Source of the DNA: Paludibacter sp.
Lineage (GTDB): Bacteria; Bacteroidota; Bacteroidia; Bacteroidales; Paludibacteraceae
Direction: 5' to 3'
Length of the DNA: 64,000 bases
Assembly (NCBI GenBank): GCA_024710005.1
Contig: JANJVQ010000007.1
Span: forward strand, 49,947-113,946
This document shows positions 53,338-62,910 of this stretch, one piece after another. The stretch's first letter is position 1. Every line of letters begins with the position of its first letter. The position numbers and the translations under genes were made by a program. Under the pieces are notes generated by a model, which was not told the origin of the DNA, did not search any database, and was given only the letters and a program-made list of their open reading frames with translations.

Positions 53338-55521
53338 TCACCTCACTTCAAACTTATAGACACAAATATGTCCATAGGTTTCACCCGGCTTAAGAATCGT
53401 ATTCGGGAAAGCGGGTTGATTCGGACTGTCGGGATAATGCTGAGTTTCCATGGCAAAGGAGGTGCGGTAGTTATACACTTCACCGTATTTGCCACTGTCT
53501 TTACCCTGGAAGAAATTACCTCCATAGAACTGCATGGCCGGCTGATCGGTCAACACCCGCATCTGAACGCCGTTAGAAGGCTCAAAAATAACAGCTGCTT
53601 CTGTGAATACATCTCCATGTTTATGCAGAATCCAGTTGTGGTCGTAACCCATACCGTTCTTCAGGGCATCGAATGGCTGATTGACACGTTCGCCTACTGC
53701 TGTCGGTTTACGGAAGTCCATCGGAGTTCCTTCAACGGTTGCCACTTCGCCGGTTGGAATCAATCCTGCGTCAGTTGGATTATAGAAAGGTGCATGAATC
53801 TGCATCACGTGTGAATTGATTTCTTTAGCAGTTCCTGAGTTAAATCCGTGCAGGTTGAAGAAAGAGTGGTGCGTGATATTTACCGGAGTCGCTTTATCGG
53901 TGGTGGCTGCATAGGTAATTTTCAGCTCGTTTTCGTTGGTCAGGGTATAAACCACTGTTACCGACAGATTACCCGGGTAACCTTCTTCTCCATCTTTCGA
54001 AAGATATTTCAGTTCCAGTGCATCTTCGTTTTGCGCATTTTTAAATGCACGGGCATCCCACACCACGTTGTGGAAACCTTTGGGACCGCCATGCAGGTGA
54101 TTCTCGCCATTGTTGACAGCCAACTGATAATCCACGCCATCGAGGGTGAATTTACCTTTGGCTATGCGATTGCCATAACGACCAATCAATGCGCCAAAAT
54201 AGGCTTCGTTCCCTTTTTGATAGGCTTCTAAAGATGAAAAACCAGTCACAACATCGAGCATGTTGTTGTTCCTGTCGGGTACCCACAGATTGACAACCCT
54301 TCCTCCGAAGTTGGTGATTTGCGCTACCATACCCCGACGGTTTTTCAGTGTATATAAACTGACTTCTTTTCCATCGATGGTTCCTTTGAAATCGGCTTCA
54401 TTCATCAGTTTTACATCAGAAATCTTACCGGTTAATTTTTTAATCAGTTCCACTTCTTTCGGGTCAAAAGGTGTTTTATCCTGACGATAAATGTCGTGGA
54501 ACCACAGAACCGGTTCTTTTTCATTTGGTTTGGGTTCATCCCAGGCAAAAATTGTGTTTGTTTTGCCTGATACAAAGCCCCAGTTGATAGCGCCTACGTT
54601 ATTCTTCTTCAGTACCGGCATTACATTGCTGAAAAGGCTATTGTTGCGACGGGCCATGTACTCGGTACAAATCATCGGACGACCATGGGTTTTAAGCAAA
54701 TCAATCCACAATTGATGATTTTCGGGATCACGGTAATTGTGATAGGTGAGCACATCAGAATTAGCAAGCTGGAATTCATTTAACTCCGGATATTTAAAGA
54801 ACCACACCCCGGCACTGATGGGTTGTGTTGGGTTCACTGCTCTCGCCCATTTAAACACATTTTTCAACAATGGCATTGAATTCATGCCGTGTTTGCTGTT
54901 GCCCGGTTCGTTGTACAAGTCCCAGAGTAATATTCTTTCGTCGTCCTTGAACGCGGTCATCACGTCCTTCACGTATTTTTCCAATACCGGAAATAAAGTG
55001 GCAGTATCTTTACGCAGACTTACAGCAGGATCCTGCACCCAACCTGAGTTATGAATGCCCGGTTTGGGCTCCGGTTGTTTCCCGGCAACTGTTTCTTCGT
55101 TCCAGCAGTCATCAAAGAAAACGAACATCGTTTTAATTCCATGTTTTGAAGATATGGTCAGGTACTCATCCATGCGTTTCTTCAATCCTTCCGCATCGGC
55201 TTTCCAAACTTCACTGCTCAGGTAAACGCGCATCAGGTTGAAACCCAGTTCTTCGGCCCAGCCCAGTTCTTTATCGATGGTAGCGGCATCAAATGTTTCA
55301 CCGGCCCACATTTCCACCTGATTGATGGCTGAACTGGGTTGAAAGTTGCTTCCGGCAAGCCAGGGCTGCTCCGCGTACCAGGCCGCGGCTTTTTCTTTTG
55401 ACCAAACGCCGTTAGACGCTTCGTTCTTAGGTTGGTTACATGCAGTAAAAAACACAGTCGTTATCAGTCCGGTTGCAATCAGGACTAAAAGACTTTTAAT
55501 CTTTAAGAAATTAGTTTGCAT
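53338..55521 (-). CDS. Fusion lipoprotein: GH5-like (clan GH-A) glycosidase plus aldose 1-epimerase
   Basis: 727 residues in one uninterrupted frame, lipobox FFTAC (Cys28). Residues 45-365 form a clan GH-A barrel of the cellulase/mannanase-like type: FNLMRVYLSSEVW, acid/base Glu205 in LYNEPGNS and nucleophile Glu287 in ICTEYMARR. Residues about 380-727 are a complete aldose 1-epimerase (mutarotase): ITNFGGRVVNLWVPD, FGALIGRYGNRIAKGKF, NGENHLHGG, NITHHSFFNLHG and FAMETQHYPDSPNQP, with both catalytic His and the Glu retained. It would cleave a glycan and interconvert the anomers of the released sugar at the membrane. Galactose mutarotation fits the nearby GH2. Bimodular pairing of this kind is unusual to my knowledge. 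Confidence 0.88.
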   Translation of the reverse strand: MQTNFLKIKSLLVLIATGLITTVFFTACNQPKNEASNGVWSKEKAAAWYAEQPWLAGSNFQPSSAINQVEMWAGETFDAATIDKELGWAEELGFNLMRVYLSSEVWKADAEGLKKRMDEYLTISSKHGIKTMFVFFDDCWNEETVAGKQPEPKPGIHNSGWVQDPAVSLRKDTATLFPVLEKYVKDVMTAFKDDERILLWDLYNEPGNSKHGMNSMPLLKNVFKWARAVNPTQPISAGVWFFKYPELNEFQLANSDVLTYHNYRDPENHQLWIDLLKTHGRPMICTEYMARRNNSLFSNVMPVLKKNNVGAINWGFVSGKTNTIFAWDEPKPNEKEPVLWFHDIYRQDKTPFDPKEVELIKKLTGKISDVKLMNEADFKGTIDGKEVSLYTLKNRRGMVAQITNFGGRVVNLWVPDRNNNMLDVVTGFSSLEAYQKGNEAYFGALIGRYGNRIAKGKFTLDGVDYQLAVNNGENHLHGGPKGFHNVVWDARAFKNAQNEDALELKYLSKDGEEGYPGNLSVTVVYTLTNENELKITYAATTDKATPVNITHHSFFNLHGFNSGTAKEINSHVMQIHAPFYNPTDAGLIPTGEVATVEGTPMDFRKPTAVGERVNQPFDALKNGMGYDHNWILHKHGDVFTEAAVIFEPSNGVQMRVLTDQPAMQFYGGNFFQGKDSGKYGEVYNYRTSFAMETQHYPDSPNQPAFPNTILKPGETYGHICVYKFEVR

Positions 55522-55565
55522 AGCATTAAAGTGTTATATGATTGTTTTGTATTTTTTTTGAAAAG

Positions 55566-55573
55566 CAAATGTA
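55566..55573 (-). promoter_or_regulatory. Candidate -7 element for the fusion gene
   Basis: The minus strand reads TACATTTG (TAnnTTTG), 44 bases upstream of the ATG at 55521. Confidence 0.45.
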
Positions 55574-55598
55574 CAATGAATTTTTGATATTTATTTTA

Positions 55599-57122
55599 TT
55601 AATTTCTCGAAAGTATGTGGGCTTCGGGGTGCCTTTTTAATATCTTCATAAGTTCTTTCACTTTGGCAGGATTCTCACTTGCAATATTTTTTGTTTCCAA
55701 CGGATCTGTTTGATAATCATACAGCTCGTACTCAACCGGCACATTCGGATTTTGCATGTGTTTCCATTCAACCAACCGATACCGGTCGGTGCGGATGGCT
55801 CGTCCGAGATAGCCTCCTCTGTTGAAACAGTGATAGGCATGATCCCTGATTTGCTTTTCAGGAGATTTCATCACTGGCACCAGACTCAATCCGTCTATTG
55901 GTTGTGGAACAACGGGTTTTCCGAGTCCGGTAAGTTCTGCCAGGGTCGGATAGATATCCACCGTTTCGGTTAGCTGGTTCGTTGAGCTGCCGGGGGTGGC
56001 AATTCCCGGAGCAACCATGACCAGGGGAATGATATTCGCCTGCTCGTAATTGGTATGCTTTGTCCAGTAACCGTGATCGCCCAGGTGCCAGCCGTGATCA
56101 CCCCACAGCACAATGATGGTATTCTCAAACATATCCAGTCGTTTCAACTCATCAACTACCCGACCAAGTTGGGCATCCATGTAACTCATCGAAGCATAAT
56201 AACCATGTATGAGTTTACGGGTTAAGGTATCGTCGTACACATATTTCCCTACGGGTATCGGTTTAAACTGATCGATTTCCCCTCCTCTTTTGATGGCCAT
56301 TTTAGGTGCATTTTCGGGGTCCTTTACATATTCCGGCATGGGTAATTTAGCGGGATCATATAAATCCCAGTATTTTTTCGGAGCACAGAATGGCAGGTGC
56401 GGACGGGCAAAGCCCACCGCCATAAGAAAGGGTTGATCCGGTTTCTTCTTTAATTCCCGGAGCCTTGAGATTGCCTGCACAGCTACCCGACCATCCCCAT
56501 ACGCATCATCAAGCACGTCGGGAGCTTCCCAGGCAGCACCCCTCGGGAGGTCTTTGTTGGCAGGCAGATCCGGAAAATACATCTTGGTGTTCTCAAAATA
56601 AGCTTCTTCACGTGTCAACTGTCGCCCGGTGCTTTCAGGCAAAATATATTCTATTACTTTTTCCTTGTGATGGGGAATACTCCAGGAAGCTTCATCATTC
56701 GTATTCCCGTGACCCACGTGAAATATCTTCCCTATGGCTTCTGTGTGATAGCCTGCCTGCATGAAAAACTGGGGTAAAGTCACCGCATCCGGCATCACAT
56801 CCCTGAACTCAGTTCCAAAATTATATAATCCGGTGCTGGTTGACCGTGCACCAGTCAGCAAATTGTAGCGGGAAGCCACACTGACAGCCTGATTACAATA
56901 GGCTTTGTTAAATCTGATTCCATCCGCAGCAAGCTTGTCGATATTCGGACTAACAGCCACTTTATCGCCATAACAACCCAGATTAGGTTTCAAATCATCA
57001 ACCAGAATTAACAGGATATTCCTGGGTTTTGCTTTATCTACCTGTTGAGCATTCAATAAACCGGGGGTTGTCACTAACCCTCCGATCAGGAATGCAGTAT
57101 TGATCTGTTTAATGTATTGCAT
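55599..57122 (-). CDS. Sulfatase, S1 family (iduronate-2-sulfatase-like)
   Basis: 507 residues, signal peptide about 1-26. The sequence follows the iduronate-2-sulfatase pattern closely: NILLILVDDLKPNLGCYGD, VSPNIDKLAADGIRFNKAY, modification site S-V-A-S-R (Ser81, Ala at the third position where human IDS has C-A-P-S-R), YHTEAIGKIFHVGHGNTND, PFLMAVGFARPHLPFCAPK, LWGDHGWHLGDHGYWTKHTNYE and YELYDYQTDPLETKNI. Bacterial relatives act on various sulfated uronic acid or galactan residues, so the exact bond cannot be told. It is 14 bases downstream of the next sulfatase gene, hence co-transcribed. Confidence 0.94.
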   Translation of the reverse strand: MQYIKQINTAFLIGGLVTTPGLLNAQQVDKAKPRNILLILVDDLKPNLGCYGDKVAVSPNIDKLAADGIRFNKAYCNQAVSVASRYNLLTGARSTSTGLYNFGTEFRDVMPDAVTLPQFFMQAGYHTEAIGKIFHVGHGNTNDEASWSIPHHKEKVIEYILPESTGRQLTREEAYFENTKMYFPDLPANKDLPRGAAWEAPDVLDDAYGDGRVAVQAISRLRELKKKPDQPFLMAVGFARPHLPFCAPKKYWDLYDPAKLPMPEYVKDPENAPKMAIKRGGEIDQFKPIPVGKYVYDDTLTRKLIHGYYASMSYMDAQLGRVVDELKRLDMFENTIIVLWGDHGWHLGDHGYWTKHTNYEQANIIPLVMVAPGIATPGSSTNQLTETVDIYPTLAELTGLGKPVVPQPIDGLSLVPVMKSPEKQIRDHAYHCFNRGGYLGRAIRTDRYRLVEWKHMQNPNVPVEYELYDYQTDPLETKNIASENPAKVKELMKILKRHPEAHILSRN

Positions 57123-57136
57123 AATTTTCTCTGTAA

Positions 57137-58678
57137 TTATTTAAGTTCAATTTCTTCAACCTGTGGGTTATAATAACCCTTTGTAATTTCGATAAAACGG
57201 GTTTGCATGGCTTCAAAACGTTCTTTATTTGACCCTGCCATATTGGTTTGCTGACCAACATCTGTACTCAAATCGAATAGTCCTCCTCCTGAAAGGTTTC
57301 CCAGTTCATTGCCGGTCAGGTTCGTGGCAGGACCAGAATAGGGAGGAATAAATGACCAGTTTCTTTCCCGGTAAGCCAGTTTCCCATTGGCCTCCAGGAT
57401 GAGTTCATTTCTTCCTTCATCTGATTTCCCCAAAAATACCGGGAGTAAATTTTCACTGTCGGATGTTCCTTTCAGCGGATGTTTGATTAGTTCGGCTATT
57501 GAAGCCATCAGGTCAATCTGGCAAACCAACGCGTCGGAGACTTTGGGCTGTATCTTGCCTTTCCAGTAGACGAAAAATGGCACCCGGGTTCCGGCCTCGA
57601 ACAAACTATACTTGCCTCCACGAAGCATTCCGGCCGGCTTGTGGTCTCCCAACAATTCTACAGCCTGATCTTTATAGCCATCATTCAAAACCGGACCATT
57701 ATCGCTGGTAAATACCACGAGCGTATTTTCAAGCAGGCCTTCCTTTTCTAAGTGTGCCATGATTTCTCCCACACTCCAGTCGGCTTCCAGGATGGCATCT
57801 CCACGCGGTCCCATGCCACTTTTACCCACAAATCGTCCATTCGGGGTGCGTGGCACATGCGGCTGATGTAGTCCATAGTACAGGAAGAATGGTTTGTTTT
57901 TGTTTTCACTGATAAACGCCTTTACTTTTCCGGTGAAATAATCTGCCATATCTTCATCAACCCACAAAGCACTTTTACCTCCCTTTTGGTAACCGATGCG
58001 TGGTATCCCATTGTGAACCGATTGATTATGACCATGCGCCCATTGCATCTTCAGCATGTCAGGATGGGATATGGCAGTAGGTTCTCCTTCGAAATTCTTT
58101 TCATAACTAACAAAAATCGGGTCCGACGGGTCTAAGCCAACCACCCTGCCATTTTCTACAAATACAGTCGGGACACGGTCGTTAGTCGCTGCAATCAGGG
58201 TCGAGTAATTGAACCCGATATCATTCGCATTGGGACTCACTGTTTCGTTCCAGTTTACATTACCGGCTCCCATGCCTAAGTGCCATTTCCCGATGGCGGC
58301 AGTAACATATCCCGCTTCCTGCATCATTTTTGGCAAGGTATATTGTGCTGTGCTGATAAGGAGCGGCGCATCTCCCGGTAGAATTTTGGCATCTTTATTT
58401 TTCCATGGATACATCCCGGTCATCAGCGCGTAACGACTTGGCGTAGATGTGGCTGATGTCGCGTAACCATTCGTGAAGCGAATCCCTTCATTGGCAAGTT
58501 TATCGATGTGAGGAGTTTGGATGGTTGTCGCACCCTGGGCACTCACATCGCCATATCCGAGGTCATCAGCCAGAATCACGATGATGTTGGGATGATCCGG
58601 GGCAGATCCGACGCAGGATGTCAGGGCAATAGCAGCAGTTAATCCACTGACTGCATGAAGCTTCAGATTTTTACTCAT
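57137..58678 (-). CDS. Sulfatase lipoprotein, S1 family (arylsulfatase A-like)
   Basis: 513 residues with a lipobox (IALTSC, Cys22), so anchored at the periplasmic face or the outer membrane. Motifs: IIVILADDLGYGDVSAQGA, TPHIDKLANEGIRFTNGYA, modification site S-T-P-S-R (Ser78) with YALMTGMYPWK, YVTAAIGKWHLGMG, FFLYYGLHQPHVPRTP, VVFTSDNGPVLNDGY and KYSLFEAGTRVPFFVYWKG. The match is good to arylsulfatase A-like enzymes. It is 57 bases behind the interrupted GH43 gene and immediately precedes the IDS-like sulfatase. Confidence 0.94.
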   Translation of the reverse strand: MSKNLKLHAVSGLTAAIALTSCVGSAPDHPNIIVILADDLGYGDVSAQGATTIQTPHIDKLANEGIRFTNGYATSATSTPSRYALMTGMYPWKNKDAKILPGDAPLLISTAQYTLPKMMQEAGYVTAAIGKWHLGMGAGNVNWNETVSPNANDIGFNYSTLIAATNDRVPTVFVENGRVVGLDPSDPIFVSYEKNFEGEPTAISHPDMLKMQWAHGHNQSVHNGIPRIGYQKGGKSALWVDEDMADYFTGKVKAFISENKNKPFFLYYGLHQPHVPRTPNGRFVGKSGMGPRGDAILEADWSVGEIMAHLEKEGLLENTLVVFTSDNGPVLNDGYKDQAVELLGDHKPAGMLRGGKYSLFEAGTRVPFFVYWKGKIQPKVSDALVCQIDLMASIAELIKHPLKGTSDSENLLPVFLGKSDEGRNELILEANGKLAYRERNWSFIPPYSGPATNLTGNELGNLSGGGLFDLSTDVGQQTNMAGSNKERFEAMQTRFIEITKGYYNPQVEEIELK

Positions 58679-58735
58679 AATATCTTATATTTTCGTTCTA
58701 TTTTACAATAAAATTTAAACGCTTGCCCATAATCA

Positions 58736-61651
58736 TTATTGCTTATCAGTCTGATAAAACAACATCCCGTTAAAATGGGCTTTCAGCTTTTCGGTGTACA
58801 GTCCTATTTTCGATGCGTTCCAGTTTCCTTTAATTTCACCTAAATATTGGTCGTTAATAAGCAGATGTAAACTGTTGTTCTCTCTCCTGCAACGCAGGAA
58901 GTAACCCGCGGTTACATCTTCAGTAAACCAGGCCGAGAATGCCCTTGCATATTTATCCTGCTGGTTCTCAACGACCATTTTAATTGCTGTGGTTTTTACG
59001 GGAGAGAATGTGAATTTATTGATATAAGAAAATCTCAATTTTCCTTCTAATGTGGCGTCTAACAACTGCCACCCGCCGTTTTGCAGCGCGTAAAACTTCA
59101 CTGATTGAGGCAAATCAAATGTTTGATTCAGATAAGGATATTCCCCTTCAAACCAGAGTATATCCAACCCGGAAATTACCGATTCGTGGCTGGAATCGTA
59201 CCTGTATTCATTGGTAGGATGTTCAGCATAGGTGTAGTATTTCAGCACCTTTCTTTCCAGGGGGAATGATTGCTTCCTGATCTTTTTTCCGGCATCCTCG
59301 CCTTCAATTTCAACTGTTTTGTCGGCATAGTTCACTTGCATCCTTACATAGTTTTTTTCATCCACATACAGCGGATAAAATCCGGATTTACCTGAAACCG
59401 GCAAGGCATCATGCCTGACATAAGTCGAAAACTCATAATTTGCAGAGGCATCTCCTTTGAAGGTTACAGCTGTTCCTTTGGTCGCCGATTGGGTCATACC
59501 CCGCTCCGAAACCGACCATTTACCTTTACCGGAATCCCAGCCGTTGATATGAATATCATATTCGTCCCAGCCCATGGTATATTGAACGGCATCGAAATCA
59601 ACCTGATTCGAGCTGGCTGTTAATCCAACCTGTCCTTTTCCAGAAAAAGAACTTATAATATCTCCTGACAAGGTCAGGTTAAACAGATCCAGTTCTACCC
59701 TGAACCTGTTCCCGTTTTTATAAATGGTAAGCGTATGCCAGGGATTTTCATAACCGGCTACCAAAGGGTGACCTTCCAAAAAGGCAAACTTTTCAGGAAG
59801 CGCCATGACACTTTTGGTCGATTTTCCATTTTGATTGATTTCAACATCCCAGGTCTTATCTTTTCCAATCGTTATTTTCAACCAGTTTTTGGCATCCTGA
59901 TAAAAGGCATAAACGCCTGCTCTGTCCTGTTGGTTTTTTATGCTGAATGGGACCTCAAAGCGGAAATTTGTTTGCGCCGGATTGCGAATCAGCAAGTCAC
60001 CGCCGGATTTTTTTTCAGTTGAAAGCACACCATCAGCAATTTTCCATTGACTGTTGTTTAACGGTTCAAAAGCAGTATGATCAGGCTTATCAAATCCGAA
60101 AAACAATTGAGGCATTGCCGGTTTTCTTCTGAATCCGTTTGTGTTGTTAACTGTGCTGTTTTCAACGACCACTTCTTTATCATAAAAATGAATCCGGTCA
60201 ATTCCCTGATGTTGCTTGTTATCAAAATAGGCTTTGTACATCATCCAGCGTTCGAATCCATTCGGTCCGACCACGAAGTTAGGTTGCGCCGGACCTACAA
60301 CGATATCTTCAGCATCTTTTCCCCCGGTGTCGTACAACCCAAAATCGACAAATTGCTGACAGGTTTCGGTATCACAAGGACTGGCAGCCTCCACCGCGAT
60401 AATATTTTCGCCTTTGTTAAAGAGAGCAGCATCAAGCGGCAAAAAGCCATAGGTATGATTGCGTTTGTTAATCGTTATTTTATTCCCGTTGATGTAAAAA
60501 TCGGTATTGGCATATATCCAGTGCTTCAAAGCAGGTTTCTGAGGAATCTCTGTCAGTTGAAATTTCCTGCGTATGAAAATCTTTTCTGTATCCCAGTTGG
60601 TTTTTCTTGCCCGTATCTTCGCATTGGTAAACAACCGTCCGCCAAACAAATCATATTCCTGCCTTCCAAAACCTCCCTGACCTCTCTCCCAGTTTTCATC
60701 CGGAAAATCTTTACGCGTCCAATCACCAGCAGGAGCATTCATCTGGTATTTAGCATCCCATCCTCCATGTTCCGCGCTATTCAGGATAAGTTTATAATCC
60801 TGCAAGTGTCGCTCTGTGTTCCGTGCCAAAACAGGATGGGGGTATTTTTTTGAATTATCAAAATTCATCGGCCGATCACTTTCAGCGACTCCAATCTGAT
60901 ACATGCCTGAACGGGGTCCCATCCGGTTTGATGCAAAAAAAAGATAGTATCTGCCCCGGTATTTGGCCAGTTCGGGTCCTTCGAAGTTGTGATGATTCAC
61001 GCTGGTCGGATGCCCACGCTGGTTGGTCAACTGAACACTGCCATCGGTAATATCCCAACGTGAAAACGGAGATACCATCCTGAAAGTCCAGACTTCCGGT
61101 CCATCAATGTCTGATGCCGATCCGGCTAAAGGATGCGGATCCCCGCCATTCCTTTTTTTCACCCAATAGATTTCACCATCCTCATCCTGAAAAACCTGGA
61201 CATCAATTCCATAGTCATCAAAGGGAGCATTGATTGTGCTTTCTTTATAGGGACCCAATGGAGTTGGAGAATAGGCGTGACCGATTCCGTTCCAGTAGGT
61301 GTGAAATACGCCGTTTCTGTAAATCAGGTCTGCTGCCTGAAACTCCTTGTAGGTATACGACTGTGACCATCGGGGATCCTTCAGCCAGGCTGCCTCATCG
61401 GCTGAAACGGCTTTTACCGGCTCCGACCAATGAATCAAGTCTTCGGTATAATATATATTTCCTTTAACTGCTTCGCCTGTTGCATAATACTTTCCCATGA
61501 ACCGCTCGATTCCTCCGTCGCGCATGGGTAACAAAGGGTTTGTCCAGCCTGGTTGCATTGGCTGTGCAGAGACACCAACCGCCATCAGGAGAAGACACAG
61601 GATGAAGTAGAAACTGTGATGAGACTGTAAGCTGAGTAAAAAGCGTTTCAT
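58736..61651 (-). CDS. Secreted GH43-like enzyme interrupted by a jelly-roll, with C-terminal lectin-like domains
   Basis: 971 residues, signal peptide about 1-29. A GH43-type five-bladed propeller starts at 40: catalytic base Asp45 in MRDGGIERFMGKYYATG, pKa-modulating Asp150 in YGIDVQVFQDEDGE, and general acid Glu224 in HHNFEGPELAKYRGRYYLFF. Residues about 285-445 look like a GH2-type galactose-binding jelly-roll (WTRKDFPDENWERGQGGFG, IFIRRKFQLTE, DFYINGNKITI). The propeller then resumes (VVGPNGFERWMMYKAYFD, about 455-500). About 520-710 and 710-971 are concanavalin/lectin-like sandwiches; the last is shared with the gene at the window end. No T9SS tail. Likely acts on arabinose-, xylose- or galactose-containing side chains. 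Confidence 0.88.
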   Translation of the reverse strand: MKRFLLSLQSHHSFYFILCLLLMAVGVSAQPMQPGWTNPLLPMRDGGIERFMGKYYATGEAVKGNIYYTEDLIHWSEPVKAVSADEAAWLKDPRWSQSYTYKEFQAADLIYRNGVFHTYWNGIGHAYSPTPLGPYKESTINAPFDDYGIDVQVFQDEDGEIYWVKKRNGGDPHPLAGSASDIDGPEVWTFRMVSPFSRWDITDGSVQLTNQRGHPTSVNHHNFEGPELAKYRGRYYLFFASNRMGPRSGMYQIGVAESDRPMNFDNSKKYPHPVLARNTERHLQDYKLILNSAEHGGWDAKYQMNAPAGDWTRKDFPDENWERGQGGFGRQEYDLFGGRLFTNAKIRARKTNWDTEKIFIRRKFQLTEIPQKPALKHWIYANTDFYINGNKITINKRNHTYGFLPLDAALFNKGENIIAVEAASPCDTETCQQFVDFGLYDTGGKDAEDIVVGPAQPNFVVGPNGFERWMMYKAYFDNKQHQGIDRIHFYDKEVVVENSTVNNTNGFRRKPAMPQLFFGFDKPDHTAFEPLNNSQWKIADGVLSTEKKSGGDLLIRNPAQTNFRFEVPFSIKNQQDRAGVYAFYQDAKNWLKITIGKDKTWDVEINQNGKSTKSVMALPEKFAFLEGHPLVAGYENPWHTLTIYKNGNRFRVELDLFNLTLSGDIISSFSGKGQVGLTASSNQVDFDAVQYTMGWDEYDIHINGWDSGKGKWSVSERGMTQSATKGTAVTFKGDASANYEFSTYVRHDALPVSGKSGFYPLYVDEKNYVRMQVNYADKTVEIEGEDAGKKIRKQSFPLERKVLKYYTYAEHPTNEYRYDSSHESVISGLDILWFEGEYPYLNQTFDLPQSVKFYALQNGGWQLLDATLEGKLRFSYINKFTFSPVKTTAIKMVVENQQDKYARAFSAWFTEDVTAGYFLRCRRENNSLHLLINDQYLGEIKGNWNASKIGLYTEKLKAHFNGMLFYQTDKQ

Positions 61652-61673
61652 GGTATAGACTGATTTTCTGTCA

Positions 61674-61681
61674 CAAAAATA
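61674..61681 (-). promoter_or_regulatory. Candidate -7 element for the interrupted GH43 gene
   Basis: The minus strand reads TATTTTTG (TAnnTTTG), 22 bases upstream of the ATG at 61651. It could also drive the two sulfatases that follow. Confidence 0.45.
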
Positions 61682-61750
61682 TAAAATACTTTAAACCCGC
61701 TATGGTAAAATTGTTTTGAGAACAGGCATTTATGTTCAGGAAACCTGTTT

Positions 61751-62881
61751 TTATTTGCAACGGGCAGCATCCGGCATGAATTTCCCTTTCACATATTTCA
61801 TCGGAACTAATCCCGGACGGCAGGTTTTCTCGTATTCAGCTGCCTGAGCGCCACGGGGATTGAAAAACATGGTTGCCCACCAGTTTCCGTCCTTGTCCTG
61901 CAGTAAGTTGTTGTGCCCCCCACCTGTAATTGCATTATAGCGCTTACTATAAGGGCCATAGACATTGTCGGCTGTAGCTATAATACAATCGTAACTGTAA
62001 CGGGTTTTGGGGTTGGTTTTCCCTTTTATTTCCACGTAAGTGTCTGTACCGTCTTCCAATCGATGCGACCAGATGGCCTGAACCAAATGGTATTTATTAT
62101 CATGCTTAAAAATAAATGCTCCTTCTACATAAGGTTCCGGATTATATTTCTGCTCATCAAGCTGACGAAGTTCTTCGGCAAAACCGCTCATGTCAGGTTT
62201 CATTTTCGCGATGTAGTGATTATGACCTACAAAATAGACTGTTCCATCTTCATCTTCGAATAAACTTCCATCGATCTCCGGGAAAAGCGCTCCTGTTTCG
62301 TTACCTTCAATATTCACATAAGGGCCTTCGGGTTTCCCGGTCGTGCTCCTCAAAATAAAAGAACCTCTTCCTCCTGCTGACTGATTGAGACAAGCAACCA
62401 TAAACCAGTTGTTGGCACTTTTGATATAATGCAGTTCCGGGGCCCATACAGCATGGAATCTGTTGTCAAGGGGATCCCCGTTGAGTGACACTTTCTGATA
62501 TTTCTCTCCTTCCTTATAGACTTTTGGATTTTTCTGCCAGGTGCCGTCTCTTTCCATCGACCAGATTAATCCCATGGGTTCCCACTCATCCAGGTCCTTC
62601 GAGCGCCACAGATATAATCCGTCATTCCAGTCCCAACAGTGCAACTGACCTTCAAACTCCCGATCCGGAGTCGCTGTGGTGCCTGTCATGTAATAATACC
62701 CATCTGGTCCGGGCGTTACCCAGGTATCTCGCATCCAGTAATCAAACTCGGGCTTTACGCAGGACGGAATTCTGGTTTCCGGATTATTGGTATCGGCATG
62801 ACCGTATTTTGTGGCAAAACCACACGACATGGCTGAAAACAACACTAAAGTAAGTATCACCTTTAAACTAATTCGTTTCAT
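61751..62881 (-). CDS. GH43-family glycoside hydrolase lipoprotein
   Basis: 376 residues with a lipobox-like LFSAMSC (Cys20). It is a single GH43 propeller: catalytic base Asp52 in YWMRDTWVTPGPDGYYYMTG, WAPELHYIKSANNWFMVAC, ALFPEIDGSLFEDEDGTVY with the modulating Asp, YVEGAFIFKHDNKYHLV with the general acid Glu, and GGGHNNLLQDKDGNWWATMF. GH43 enzymes release arabinose, xylose or galactose from side chains; the specificity cannot be told from sequence by eye. It lies 29 bases downstream of the window-end gene and 99 bases upstream of the interrupted GH43. Confidence 0.92.
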   Translation of the reverse strand: MKRISLKVILTLVLFSAMSCGFATKYGHADTNNPETRIPSCVKPEFDYWMRDTWVTPGPDGYYYMTGTTATPDREFEGQLHCWDWNDGLYLWRSKDLDEWEPMGLIWSMERDGTWQKNPKVYKEGEKYQKVSLNGDPLDNRFHAVWAPELHYIKSANNWFMVACLNQSAGGRGSFILRSTTGKPEGPYVNIEGNETGALFPEIDGSLFEDEDGTVYFVGHNHYIAKMKPDMSGFAEELRQLDEQKYNPEPYVEGAFIFKHDNKYHLVQAIWSHRLEDGTDTYVEIKGKTNPKTRYSYDCIIATADNVYGPYSKRYNAITGGGHNNLLQDKDGNWWATMFFNPRGAQAAEYEKTCRPGLVPMKYVKGKFMPDAARCK

Positions 62882-62910
62882 AAATATAAATTGATTCTCT
62901 GTTATTATTT

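Noticed and set aside
60077..60853. 258-codon open frame on the plus strand inside the interrupted GH43 gene
   Set aside because: It is fully antisense to a gene with clear GH43 motifs, its translation has no recognisable domain or signal, and no promoter precedes it.
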